Below are positions 1 to 11,700 of a stretch of DNA of 64,000 bases, one piece after another. Under the pieces are notes generated by a model. The model saw only the letters and a program-made list of their open reading frames with translations. It was not told the DNA's origin and ran no database searches. The position numbers were made by a program, and so were the translations under genes. The stretch's first letter is position 1, and every line of letters starts with the position of its first letter. The stretch is from Procambarus clarkii. Its lineage: Eukaryota; Arthropoda; Malacostraca; Decapoda; Cambaridae. The stretch covers positions 43,789,646 to 43,853,645 of the forward strand of contig NC_091160.1 of assembly GCF_040958095.1 (NCBI RefSeq), given 5' to 3'.

Positions 1-122
1 TGATGATATCCCGTTTTCTATAGACGGTAATTCCACTACAAGTTACGTTTTCTATGGGTAACTTGTTTATACAATACAGCTATTATCTGTATGATTATTA
101 AATGGTGTCGGATTTTCCGACA
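1..122 (-). repeat. Partial LTR (window-edge copy)
   Basis: This stretch equals the last 122 bp (plus orientation) of the LTRs ending at 3,186 and 6,250. It ends in a small inverted repeat, TGTCGG and CCGACA around ATTTT. The rest of this LTR lies to the left of the window. Confidence 0.6.
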
Positions 123-819
123 TAATTCCCCAGGGGCTGCTCACGGGTCGAAGTCCTAATTAGAACAGACGAACACCGATACTCCTCCTTCGAATTATTA
201 GATTAATTTGATGTTAGTAGTTAGTAATCACACATTTGTGCGTCTGTTCGTACAGGACGGATGTCCCGTACTAGAGTTGCAGGGGTTAGAAGTCTAATGC
301 AATTTCATTTCCCTGTCAACTCTTGAAAGGCTAATATTCAAGCCTAATTACATATAATTTAACCCAGAAGACTGGATGTGATCAAGTACTACAGTCAAGT
401 ATGATTCAGGGACTGCAGTGAGATCAGTGACATTAGATATAACTTGAAGTTTCTTCAGGTAACTGGTCACTGATATATAAACACTGAGGCCCATGGAATA
501 CATCTTGATTAAATAATAAATGTATCAAATCAGTCATCAGATTTATTGGGGTTTTAATTTAGTTAATTGATTCAGAAGATTGAATAGCTCATCATTAAAG
601 TAAAGTATGGTTCTGAGACTGCAGTGGGTTCAGTGACATTGGTCGCAGTGACTTGTAGCTGTTTTAGGCTACTGTTCACTGATTTGCCACTGAGGCCTCA
701 TGAAATCATCTTCAGCTTTAAATGATGATACTAACATCAACCTCTGTTGGTATAGTCAGCTGTAATCTCCTTAGTATAATGCTACTGGAGAAATATAATC
801 AGCTGACAAATTTAGATTT

Positions 820-1206
820 CTATTGGTATTGTTTATCTGCAGGCATAGGTCTCCTCAGGCTTGATACTGGACCTGAGAGTAATTTACCTCCTGCAGAGTT
901 TAACATGGTTATGCCCTGATATTTAGTAGGGCTACCAATGAATTGATGGTAGTAGTCTGTCCCCACAAGGACAGCCATTTGGCATTTGATTTGCTCAAAT
1001 TTACCTGCAGCTGCTTGATAATAGCTTTCCAGGTCAGCATAATCAACTTGAGATTGTTGTGACAAATCTTCACATTTCTTGATCTGTCTTGTTAAGTGGC
1101 CTTTAAGACCTGCAAGGGTTCTTTTCATTCTCCCTGCATTATCCATCCTGGCTAGTTGGTGAAGCCTTGTGGGGCTTGTACTTGGGCTGCTCATAATACT
1201 GAACAA
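820..1206 (-). CDS. Gag-like ORF of LTR element, unit 1
   Basis: The 128-codon ORF has a basic, helix-rich N-terminal section (LAGLKGHLTRQIKKCEDL) resembling the start of gag proteins of BEL/Pao-type elements. No zinc knuckle or protease follows, and the frame stops near the end of the internal region. It lies about 890 nt downstream of the primer-binding site in the element's own direction. It is probably a remnant of a longer gag-pol. No function beyond the parent element can be assigned. Confidence 0.45.
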   Translation of the reverse strand: MFSIMSSPSTSPTRLHQLARMDNAGRMKRTLAGLKGHLTRQIKKCEDLSQQSQVDYADLESYYQAAAGKFEQIKCQMAVLVGTDYYHQFIGSPTKYQGITMLNSAGGKLLSGPVSSLRRPMPADKQYQ

Positions 1207-2051
1207 ACACTAATGGTAGCCTAGGGTAAATTCTGAACTCACTAGGCAATAATCCTACCTCTACTAGAGGTTAGCACTTAAAATTAATACACATTATATA
1301 TATACAATCATCCACACTAATGATTTGAGTGATAAACCAGTGTCACTGGAAGTACCTTTAGGTTAGCTCTTCTATATCACCCTAGGATGGAATTGACACT
1401 AATTAACCACTCAAAGGTGTAATGATCATAAGTAAATTATTATATACACAACTCAACTCGAGTTGATAAAAATTACACCCAAAATAGGGTCTGGACCATT
1501 CATTAATGGTGTTAGGTTATTCAATATAGTACAACTGACTATGGTAATAATGGGACTAGGATGAGCAATAATAGTTCAACTAGTCAATGGTTAATATCCT
1601 ACCCTGTTGTGGGTTGGCAATTAGTAAATATTATACTGTGATCACTAGTGCAATATATTAAATAATTCTCTATTTGGAGAAATAATATACACAATTATTG
1701 ATAATAGCCTCTTAATTAGCCTCTATGAAACTTCTAATATCATCTAGAAGTATTAAATATTATTAGTGACCTCACGAAATAAACTCCACAAAATTCGTAG
1801 ATAATCTCTCGCGAAATGTAACACCACGAAATCCGTGAACAATCTCGCGACACAGTCACTAATTTGGCTGGCTTCTATATTAGCGCTGTCATTTCACAGA
1901 ATAACACGCCACCAAATCTGTGGGTGTGCATGAAACCGCTGACTAAGGCTGATCTGAACTGAGGGAGGCTCCTGAGCTCCCTCGAGGCTACGCTTCCGTC
2001 TTTGACTGGCTGGCCTTTGTTTAAATAACACTGCACTAGTATATTTAATGA

Positions 2052-2090
2052 ATCCATAGGTCACTGGTTCGAATCCGGTTCGAAGGACCA
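2052..2090 (-). other. tRNA-Tyr-derived primer-binding site, unit 1
   Basis: The plus strand reads as the 3' half of a tRNA-Tyr including T-arm, acceptor strand and terminal CCA (positions 2,088-2,090). The complement therefore acts as primer-binding site for a minus-strand element. It sits 5 nt from the LTR edge at 2,096. Similarity runs for about 39 nt, well beyond the usual 18. Confidence 0.6.
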
Positions 2091-2095
2091 AATAA

Positions 2096-3186
2096 TGTGG
2101 GAACCGACCTGTGAGATTTATATTTGTTTAATTTATATGAATTTATATTTACGTTAATTTATATACTTCGATAGCAATTTGTATAATGATAAGTGGACTG
2201 TATTTCTGCAATAATCTCATTCTCACAAATCGATCCTCTACACATTAGGGGGGGGTTTATTAGTTTATATATATATGCAGCCAATCAAACTACAGTATTA
2301 ACTACATACATTGAAGAGGTTCCTTATCTTATAGTACAGCAGGCTAGTCCACCAGGTATAACTAGGGTGTAGACACCAAATTATCCTCTTTGAGGTAGCT
2401 TCCATATCACCCAGTAACTGGTGCACAAATCTTGCTTCCTCGTCTTGACCTGTCAAAAGTGCGCTAGCTGTAAAGCCAGATTCTATATATGACAAGTATT
2501 TCAGAGAAAACTGAACATGGAACATGAAGACCTGGCTTAATTACCTTTAGTTTGAGGCTTCCACGTGATCTAACCGGGTCACCCTATATCCTGACATTAA
2601 TGGCCATAAATGAATGATAAACGGGTTTCGGATAGACACTTAACTTGAATTTGTAGACAGCGTGTTGACAATGGTACACCTTTGGGTTCCATAACACTAC
2701 GTCCAAGTAAAATTAACAGGAGCCGAATTTGCTCCCGTGTGAGCCTCTGGTCTCGTACAAAACAATGGCTGTTTAACACTCCATACTATTGACGTTACTG
2801 GCCGACATTGTCCAGATAAGATAGGAGCCGAATTTGCTCCACACGTCTCGGAGGTGACACAACAATGGCTCCCTCCTTCCTCCCTGACGCCTGGCCTACT
2901 TTGTCCAGATTTCAGAAAGTGATAGAAGGGTCACATTTACTCTACTTTAATATTGATAATTAAGTTAATTTATATAAGATGTTTTTATGATGGTAAAGTC
3001 CAAAGACTAATGTATTTAAGAATAATTCCCAGCAGAATAGCTGGTGAATTATAATAGTATGTGGTGATGATATCCCGTTTTCTATAGACGGTAATTCCAC
3101 TACAAGTTACGTTTTCTATGGGTAACTTGTTTATACAATACAGCTATTATCTGTATGATTATTAAATGGTGTCGGATTTTCCGACA
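2096..3186 (-). repeat. LTR, central copy
   Basis: Begins TGTGGGAACC and ends TTCCGACA in plus orientation. It is repeated at 5,160-6,250. A G-rich stretch just outside its far edge (minus strand, around 123-145 and 3,187-3,209) could be the polypurine tract. Confidence 0.6.
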
Positions 3187-3883
3187 TAATTCCCCAGGGG
3201 CTGCTCACGGGTCGAAGTCCTAATTAGAACAGACGAACACCGATACTCCTCCTTCGAATTATTAGATTAATTTGATGTTAGTAGTTAGTAATCACACATT
3301 TGTGCGTCTGTTCGTACAGGACGGATGTCCCGTACTAGAGTTGCAGGGGTTAGAAGTCTAATGCAATTTCATTTCCCTGTCAACTCTTGAAAGGCTAATA
3401 TTCAAGCCTAATTACATATAATTTAACCCAGAAGACTGGATGTGATCAAGTACTACAGTCAAGTATGATTCAGGGACTGCAGTGAGATCAGTGACATTAG
3501 ATATAACTTGAAGTTTCTTCAGGTAACTGGTCACTGATATATAAACACTGAGGCCCATGGAATACATCTTGATTAAATAATAAATGTATCAAATCAGTCA
3601 TCAGATTTATTGGGGTTTTAATTTAGTTAATTGATTCAGAAGATTGAATAGCTCATCATTAAAGTAAAGTATGGTTCTGAGACTGCAGTGGGTTCAGTGA
3701 CATTGGTCGCAGTGACTTGTAGCTGTTTTAGGCTACTGTTCACTGATTTGCCACTGAGGCCTCATGAAATCATCTTCAGCTTTAAATGATGATACTAACA
3801 TCAACCTCTGTTGGTATAGTCAGCTGTAATCTCCTTAGTATAATGCTACTGGAGAAATATAATCAGCTGACAAATTTAGATTT

Positions 3884-4270
3884 CTATTGGTATTGTTTAT
3901 CTGCAGGCATAGGTCTCCTCAGGCTTGATACTGGACCTGAGAGTAATTTACCTCCTGCAGAGTTTAACATGGTTATGCCCTGATATTTAGTAGGGCTACC
4001 AATGAATTGATGGTAGTAGTCTGTCCCCACAAGGACAGCCATTTGGCATTTGATTTGCTCAAATTTACCTGCAGCTGCTTGATAATAGCTTTCCAGGTCA
4101 GCATAATCAACTTGAGATTGTTGTGACAAATCTTCACATTTCTTGATCTGTCTTGTTAAGTGGCCTTTAAGACCTGCAAGGGTTCTTTTCATTCTCCCTG
4201 CATTATCCATCCTGGCTAGTTGGTGAAGCCTTGTGGGGCTTGTACTTGGGCTGCTCATAATACTGAACAA
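3884..4270 (-). CDS. Gag-like ORF of LTR element, unit 2
   Basis: The translation is identical to that of the ORF at 820-1,206. That identity means the tandem duplication is very recent, or that the assembly has doubled one unit. Confidence 0.45.
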   Translation of the reverse strand: MFSIMSSPSTSPTRLHQLARMDNAGRMKRTLAGLKGHLTRQIKKCEDLSQQSQVDYADLESYYQAAAGKFEQIKCQMAVLVGTDYYHQFIGSPTKYQGITMLNSAGGKLLSGPVSSLRRPMPADKQYQ

Positions 4271-5115
4271 ACACTAATGGTAGCCTAGGGTAAATTCTGA
4301 ACTCACTAGGCAATAATCCTACCTCTACTAGAGGTTAGCACTTAAAATTAATACACATTATATATATACAATCATCCACACTAATGATTTGAGTGATAAA
4401 CCAGTGTCACTGGAAGTACCTTTAGGTTAGCTCTTCTATATCACCCTAGGATGGAATTGACACTAATTAACCACTCAAAGGTGTAATGATCATAAGTAAA
4501 TTATTATATACACAACTCAACTCGAGTTGATAAAAATTACACCCAAAATAGGGTCTGGACCATTCATTAATGGTGTTAGGTTATTCAATATAGTACAACT
4601 GACTATGGTAATAATGGGACTAGGATGAGCAATAATAGTTCAACTAGTCAATGGTTAATATCCTACCCTGTTGTGGGTTGGCAATTAGTAAATATTATAC
4701 TGTGATCACTAGTGCAATATATTAAATAATTCTCTATTTGGAGAAATAATATACACAATTATTGATAATAGCCTCTTAATTAGCCTCTATGAAACTTCTA
4801 ATATCATCTAGAAGTATTAAATATTATTAGTGACCTCACGAAATAAACTCCACAAAATTCGTAGATAATCTCTCGCGAAATGTAACACCACGAAATCCGT
4901 GAACAATCTCGCGACACAGTCACTAATTTGGCTGGCTTCTATATTAGCGCTGTCATTTCACAGAATAACACGCCACCAAATCTGTGGGTGTGCATGAAAC
5001 CGCTGACTAAGGCTGATCTGAACTGAGGGAGGCTCCTGAGCTCCCTCGAGGCTACGCTTCCGTCTTTGACTGGCTGGCCTTTGTTTAAATAACACTGCAC
5101 TAGTATATTTAATGA

Positions 5116-5154
5116 ATCCATAGGTCACTGGTTCGAATCCGGTTCGAAGGACCA
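5116..5154 (-). other. tRNA-Tyr-derived primer-binding site, unit 2
   Basis: Same sequence and same 5-nt spacing from the LTR (5,160) as the copy at 2,052-2,090. Confidence 0.6.
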
Positions 5155-5159
5155 AATAA

Positions 5160-6250
5160 TGTGGGAACCGACCTGTGAGATTTATATTTGTTTAATTTAT
5201 ATGAATTTATATTTACGTTAATTTATATACTTCGATAGCAATTTGTATAATGATAAGTGGACTGTATTTCTGCAATAATCTCATTCTCACAAATCGATCC
5301 TCTACACATTAGGGGGGGGTTTATTAGTTTATATATATATGCAGCCAATCAAACTACAGTATTAACTACATACATTGAAGAGGTTCCTTATCTTATAGTA
5401 CAGCAGGCTAGTCCACCAGGTATAACTAGGGTGTAGACACCAAATTATCCTCTTTGAGGTAGCTTCCATATCACCCAGTAACTGGTGCACAAATCTTGCT
5501 TCCTCGTCTTGACCTGTCAAAAGTGCGCTAGCTGTAAAGCCAGATTCTATATATGACAAGTATTTCAGAGAAAACTGAACATGGAACATGAAGACCTGGC
5601 TTAATTACCTTTAGTTTGAGGCTTCCACGTGATCTAACCGGGTCACCCTATATCCTGACATTAATGGCCATAAATGAATGATAAACGGGTTTCGGATAGA
5701 CACTTAACTTGAATTTGTAGACAGCGTGTTGACAATGGTACACCTTTGGGTTCCATAACACTACGTCCAAGTAAAATTAACAGGAGCCGAATTTGCTCCC
5801 GTGTGAGCCTCTGGTCTCGTACAAAACAATGGCTGTTTAACACTCCATACTATTGACGTTACTGGCCGACATTGTCCAGATAAGATAGGAGCCGAATTTG
5901 CTCCACACGTCTCGGAGGTGACACAACAATGGCTCCCTCCTTCCTCCCTGACGCCTGGCCTACTTTGTCCAGATTTCAGAAAGTGATAGAAGGGTCACAT
6001 TTACTCTACTTTAATATTGATAATTAAGTTAATTTATATAAGATGTTTTTATGATGGTAAAGTCCAAAGACTAATGTATTTAAGAATAATTCCCAGCAGA
6101 ATAGCTGGTGAATTATAATAGTATGTGGTGATGATATCCCGTTTTCTATAGACGGTAATTCCACTACAAGTTACGTTTTCTATGGGTAACTTGTTTATAC
6201 AATACAGCTATTATCTGTATGATTATTAAATGGTGTCTGATTTTCCGACA
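5160..6250 (-). repeat. LTR, right terminal copy
   Basis: This matches the LTR at 2,096-3,186 with at least one substitution close to its end (6,238). Homology stops after CCGACA at about 6,250, which marks the edge of the element. The flank is CCACT; the matching target duplication would lie outside the window. Confidence 0.6.
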
Positions 6251-6289
6251 CCACTGACGTTAGTACTTGTGTGTGTTGACTGCATCTCT

Positions 6290-6532
6290 GAGGTTATCTT
6301 GAGATGATTTCGGGGCTTATTGTCCCCGCGGCCCGGTCCTCGACCAGGCCTCCTTTTTGTTACACTCCCCCAGGAAGCAGCCCGTAGCAGCTGTCTAACT
6401 CCCAGGTACATATTTACTGCTAGGTGAACAGGGTGAAAGAAACTGCCCATTTGTTTCTGCTTCCACTGGGGATCGAACGCAGAACCTCAGGACTACGAAT
6501 CCGAAGTGCTGTCCACTCAGCTGTCAGGCCCC
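6290..6532 (-). mobile_element. tRNA-derived SINE, family S1
   Basis: On the minus strand it has a tRNA-like head with a B-box-like sequence (GGTTC with GATCCC at the intact copies), a body containing TTTCACCCTG and CCCAGGAAGCAG, and a 3' tail GGCCTGGTCGAGGACCGGGC...TCAAGATAACCTC. Other copies are at 58,925, 59,259 and 63,606. Confidence 0.7.
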
Positions 6533-6689
6533 AGGCCCAGGCATAGCTCTAAACCTTTTCTAACTTTGTTTTGCTTTTTTGTGTAGCTAAGTGCTGCATA
6601 TTGGGTTTTATAACATGTCCAGTGTTCACCTAGCAGTAAAGAGTTACCTGGGAGTTTGGCAACTGTTTGGTAACTGTAGGTAGTAACTG

Positions 6690-6995
6690 AGTGATTGTAA
6701 CCTATCCACCGCTGCCCACTGGATGGGGGGCGGTGTGCAGGACAAACATATCAATTGTGACACTAGCTCTCCACATATGTCAGTTGCTTAATTTAGAAAC
6801 TACTTGTGGTCGATCTCGAACACATTGTTGATGTGACGACTTATCTTGAATTTTGTAACTAGCTCATCAAGATTGTAACTTGCTTAGCTAAATGAATTGT
6901 GGGGTTCAGTCCCTGAGCCCATTATGTGCCTCTGTAACCCCCTTCCACTACCGCCCACAAGATGGGTATGGGGTGCATAATAAATGAACTAAACT
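6690..6995 (-). repeat. Dispersed repeat R1 (minus copy)
   Basis: Shares ATAATGGGCTCAGGGACTGA and the neighbouring TGTGGGCGGTAGTGGAAG-type sequence with copies at 7,735, 34,050 and 38,620. A B-box-like GGGTTCAGTCCC suggests an old tRNA-derived SINE, but I see no complete head. Confidence 0.55.
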
Positions 6996-7014
6996 ATACA
7001 AAAATAACTAACTA

Positions 7015-7110
7015 ACTGTTGTGGAGTAGCATCCTGGGGAAGGTCAGTAGTTGACCTTGGGATGACCTTGATAAGCCAGCCAGGGTATCTGACCCTGACA
7101 ATTAAAAAAA
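7015..7110 (+). repeat. Fragment of dispersed repeat R2
   Basis: Contains GCATCCTGGGGAAGGTCAGT and ACCTTGATAAGCC. The same block recurs at 9,000-9,100, 14,480-14,560, 38,170-38,250 and 59,530-59,590. Confidence 0.5.
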
Positions 7111-7194
7111 CAAGCTTCTCTATTGTGTAGAGATTTAATTTATGTGTAGAGATTTAATTTATTATCTTTATAAACTTACCTGATCTTCATTACA

Positions 7195-7530
7195 CAGTCC
7201 CTCATGTCTTGCCTTAACTGCACCTCCCTCACCTCCCAGGTGGAGTAAGGTGGAGGTTGACCTCCCAGGTAGGGCAAGGTCGAGGAGGTAATCAAGGTGG
7301 AGGTTGACCTCCCAGGTAGGGCAAGGTCGAGGAGGTAATCAAGGTGGAGGTTCACTTCCCTGACCTCCCAGGTAGGGCAAGGTCGAGGTTGACCTCCCAG
7401 GTAGGGCAAGGTCGAGGTTGACCTCCCAGGTAGGGCAAGGTCGAGGAAGTAATCAAGGTGGAGGTTGACCTCCCAGGTAGGGCAAGGTCGAGGAGGTCAA
7501 CTAGGTGGCGGTTCACCTCCCCGACCTCTT
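7195..7530. repeat. Minisatellite, ~29/47-bp units
   Basis: The core GACCTCCCAGGTAGGGCAAG is repeated about eight times. Units of about 29 bp alternate with longer units that add GAGGAGGTAATCAAGGTG. The array is imperfect. Confidence 0.85.
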
Positions 7531-7734
7531 CCGTTGTTCCCTATATACCCTGTGTTCATATATTAAGATTTTATGAAGTACTCATAGACAAAATGTCATC
7601 TAAAAATAAATTCTGCTCTGATTTTGTTTCTTAATTAACATTGTTGTCAGAACTCTGCACTTGGCTTAATTGTAGAATGTAGTTTTGTGTTTTGTAACTC
7701 CTGCTTGTTTCTTATTTTCTCCAATTTTAATTTA

Positions 7735-7900
7735 GTTTGTTTATTATGCACCTCATGCCCATCCTGTGGGTGTTAGTGGATAAGGGTTACAGAAGCACAT
7801 AATGGGCTCAGGGATTGAACCCCCAAATTAATTTAGTTAAGCACCTAAGTCTTAATAGTTTAGTTGCATAGTTTAATTTGTGTATATCAGCACTGGATTC
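7735..7900 (+). repeat. Dispersed repeat R1 (plus copy)
   Basis: Homologous to 6,690-6,995 in the opposite orientation, with ATTATGCACCTCATGCCCAT and the CACATAATGGGCTCAGGGA block. Confidence 0.5.
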
Positions 7901-8551
7901 AAGGTACAATTCTTCCCATTTATTACCTATTCTTTTTATAACATCGTTTCCATATTGTTTAATATAACGTAAAAATACTTGTGACTAATGGTACATTTTA
8001 TTAAGTCATCCCACTATACTGCTACAAATTTTTGTAGCAGTATAGCAGTAAATAAAAAGTATAATTAGGTTTGACTTTATGGTAACCATGTACCTGTTCA
8101 TATCATTGACTGAAAGTATATTGGCATTACTCTTCAGTAACCAAAGTCTGAGAAAATCCTGAGGCACTGGAATGGGATCGAACTCTCATCCCTGGACTCT
8201 CCAGAGACATTCACTACCAACTGAACTCAAAAGTTGGGTTGTGCATGCGTCTGTGGAATCCAGGAATGAGTTTGATCTTATTGCATTGCCTCTATTTTTT
8301 CAGTTCTCACTATTATTTCATTACATCCAAAGCTATTTTAAAGACTCCTTATGACTTAAAATAGCTAGATGGTACAATTAAAAAGACAGACCTCAAGCAT
8401 TAGTGATATTTGAATTGTATCCATGTTTTGTATGAAGCATATTGGTTGTTATTCACTAGATTGAGGTTTGGTTAGTGTTCTGTTATCATATTAGGCAAAG
8501 GAAAATTAACAATTGTGAAAAGCATGTTATTTAAACCCTCCTTTAATGCAG
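7901..8551. other. Intronic or upstream sequence, no clear exon
   Basis: AT-rich sequence just upstream of the first visible shootin exon. Positions 8,150-8,300 resemble 18,980-19,090 (an old SINE-like repeat with a reverse B-box). I find no coding exon that could precede 8,552. Confidence 0.4.
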
Positions 8552-8759
8552 TGGTACCGTGAAAATAAAAATCTGCGTCGTGAAGCCAACACATACAAGC
8601 GTCAAAGTGCTCTCCTGATGCAGCGAGTTGCTGAAACCTCGCCAGATTTTGACCTCTCCATGCTAGCCAACATGGGTGCTGATGTTGACAAACAGGGCTT
8701 ACAGGAGATGCAACAACAGCATGAGCAAGAGGTTTCATCACTAATGGACAAAATTAAAG
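8552..8759 (+). CDS. shtn1-like: Shootin exon a (coiled coil, WYRENKN)
   Basis: The acceptor TTTAATGCAG precedes TGG in phase 0, and the donor after AAAG is GTATTA. An in-frame ATG at 8,546 overlaps the splice acceptor and is not the start. It encodes the first NK-LRRE/KRQS block. Confidence 0.8.
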
Positions 8760-11700
8760 GTATTAAATTAAAGGTTAATTATTTATGTACAGTACTCTTA
8801 TTTAAAAAATTTTAAACCATTTTTTGTTTATCGTACAGCTGTGTTCTATCAAAATGTCAATTTCTGTAACAACTCCTGTAGCAGTGTAGTCTACATGCTT
8901 GCACACACTCAAGGGACCCAGGTTCAATACCCAGTTAGGACAGACTGTTGGATATGTTTCTTTTCACCTAATGCTGCTTAAATAGGTACTGTACCCCCAA
9001 AAGTCACAGTTGTGTGGGTTGCATCCTGGGAAAGGTCGGTAGCTGGCCTAGGGAGGACCTTGATAAGCCTATATACAGGCTTCCTGTCCCCAACAAGCAG
9101 TTATGTCACATTTAAGATTTTACAGATGTCCATCTAAAGTTTGAGCATTTTATTAAAAGAAAATGATTTTTTCTCAGCTGATAGAAATGTAATATGAAAA
9201 TATTTCACTACCAACAATTAAAGCCCAAGTTGATCTCGCAAAATAAATGAGTTAATTTCTGTTCCATGCTGAAGTGCAGGGCATGGAATCAATCATCCTG
9301 CATCAAATATCCTACTTTTAATAAATATTAATATGAAGGTTATTACATATTAAATATTACAAATTTCATATTAGTAATATTACAAATTTCTTAATAGCAA
9401 GCAATTAATAAAGGAGCACTTATCTTTCACAGCCTTGGAAATGGATGTGGCGAGTCTTACAGCTGAAGCAAACAAGGCAAAACAAGAGGAGTTCGAAGCC
9501 CAAGAAGAATTATTAGACACTCGGAGACAGCTAGACGAGGCCACTCAGCAGACAGAACAGCTTCAGGTGAGACGTGAGGATATTTGCTGCAGTAATATTC
9601 AATGTAAACAGAAGAGTGAACATTTAACATACATTACTGATACTGTAGAAAAATGCACAATAAAATAAAATAGTACTGATGGCCTTTATTGGTAGTGTCT
9701 TTGTTGGGAACAAGAAGCCTTCTTCCAGTGATTGGTGCATTGTAAGTGTCACTACAACAAGCAACATGTAGCAGTATACCAAACTCTTACTGCAAAATAT
9801 GGAGTAGCGACGCTTGTCACACAACATCAAAATATGGCACGCTGCTAAGTCACCCACACAGTTCATTTTAACTATCACTAATTGGCTCCTCTCAATCTTG
9901 ACTTGCATGAGAAAGGTCTCGGGACAGGTGCCAATCAGGTACACCTGCCCAACCAGTTCTCTTGTAGGATTCACCACCGTGGTTCCTCAGGGCACGACCA
10001 CCCAACTGGCTTCAGGTCACCCCGACTTGTTGCCACTATTTATAAGAGATATGTCACCAAATTGCCATCTTACAGGCTATTCATGCCTGTGCCACCTCTT
10101 GGGTGGCTTAATCTTCATCAATCAATCAAATCGCCTTCCCACAGCTTCCTCACGCTTCCTTCCCACAGCTTCCTCACGCTTCCTTCCCACAGCTTCCTCA
10201 CGCTTCCTTCCCACAGCTTCCTCACGCTTCACACATGAAGCTCCACAGAAATTCTTCTCTTATTATTCTATTGTGTGTGTGTTTTTTTAAATTTTGAGGC
10301 ATCCTTATTTAATGTGTAATTGTTCACAGCTAACACTAATGGGTATGTAAAAAAATGGGCATTGCAAAGCACAGAGTATCTGGGCTTATATGTGTAAGAA
10401 TTATTCTAATTATTGTAAAATATATTATAAACAAGTGAAAAAGAGAATGGCAACATGACAAAACGTAAAAAAATGTCTATACAGTTTTGTCTTGTAAGCT
10501 TTGAAGCATTAAAGGCCATTTCACACAGAAATCACAATAGCGTGATGCATCAAATGAACAAATCTACAAGGGCCGTGATGAGGGTTCGAACCTGCGTCTG
10601 GGATCCTCTCGAACGTAAGTTCAAACTCTCATCACGGCCTTTGTGAATTTGTTCATTAAAGGCCATGCCTAAAATGAACCTTGCAAGTGATTTTCACTAA
10701 ATTTGTACAGAAAAGAATATCGGAACTGGAAGCAGTTGAGCGACGTATGGGTCGTGTGTCGGTTTTAGTTCTAGACGAAGTAGAAGCCCTCCAAGCCCAG
10801 CTGCGTTCAGAGGCTGCTCGAGCAAACACAGCTGCTACAGATGCAGCCAAGGTATGGATTCAATTTTCTTGTTTTTTTATTTTCATTTATTAAATTTTTT
10901 TATTTAAATAATAAGATAGTAACCAAACCTCCCTACATGATTATGAAATTAAAGTGATGATGTTTTGGTCCATTCTGGACCCTCAAGCAGAACATTGTAT
11001 ACAATAATATCATGAGAAAAGATGTAGGTTATATAGTGTATTCAAAAATTTGGTTTTTATTACTGTACTGTACATTTATACATATATTGAGGCTTTCCTT
11101 CACCTTCAATATTAATTTTGCTCAAAGATACAACAAAGTTGGGTTATCACTGTTGGTTGTGAATGTACTAATCCAGACTTTTCTTCGGTAACCTGAGCTG
11201 CACAAACCAAACATGATTAAAAAGTGTGGACTGTAGGCCTAATCAAGTAAAAGAATGTAATAGTAAAATCAGCCATTTTAGATGATATCGTTCTGGTTAA
11301 ACAAATTTATAAATTAAATAAATTTTTAAATTTAAACAAATTTATAAATTGACAATTTAAGCTAAATTTCTATCTGTAGACATTTCTTGGCTCCCAAATT
11401 GTACACCATTCCTTTCCCCCCTTCCCATCCCAAATCCTTATCCTGCCCCATTCCAAGTGCTATATAGTTGCAAACTGGCACTATCTCCTGATAATTCATT
11501 CCTTCTTTCCCAAATTGTTAGTTTTAAACATACACTATTTGACAAGATAGTATCCCCAATTAAGACAGTATCAAACATGTGATATTTTCTCTCTTTTTAA
11601 ACAGGCCCGTAGTGAGCGTGCTGCTCTGGCTCGTCAGAGTGCCGTTGCGTTGGCAGACGTGATGGGGGATGAGAGGCTATGCATGGCAATGGAGGAAGTG

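Larger units (their letters stand above)
1..6250 (-). mobile_element. Tandem non-autonomous LTR retrotransposon (BEL/Pao-like)
   Basis: A 3,064-bp unit occurs at 1-3,064 and 3,065-6,128 and continues as a partial third copy to about 6,250. Reading the structure as LTR-internal-LTR-internal-LTR explains it: LTRs of about 1,091 bp at 2,096-3,186 and 5,160-6,250, the 3' part of another at 1-122, and internal regions of about 1,973 bp. The LTRs begin TG and end CA. A tRNA-Tyr-like primer-binding site lies 5 nt inside one LTR on the minus strand, so the element is minus-strand. Only a gag-like ORF is seen; no protease, reverse transcriptase or integrase is present, so the element is non-autonomous. 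The two units encode identical ORFs. The BEL/Pao assignment rests on the gag character alone and is tentative. Confidence 0.7.

Noticed and set aside
2052-2090. Functional tRNA-Tyr gene
   Set aside because: Only the 3' half is present, CCA is encoded, and it lies next to an LTR; a primer-binding site fits better.
8546-8548. ATG at 8,546 as the shootin start
   Set aside because: It overlaps the splice acceptor CAG; the homologous protein continues upstream of this point.
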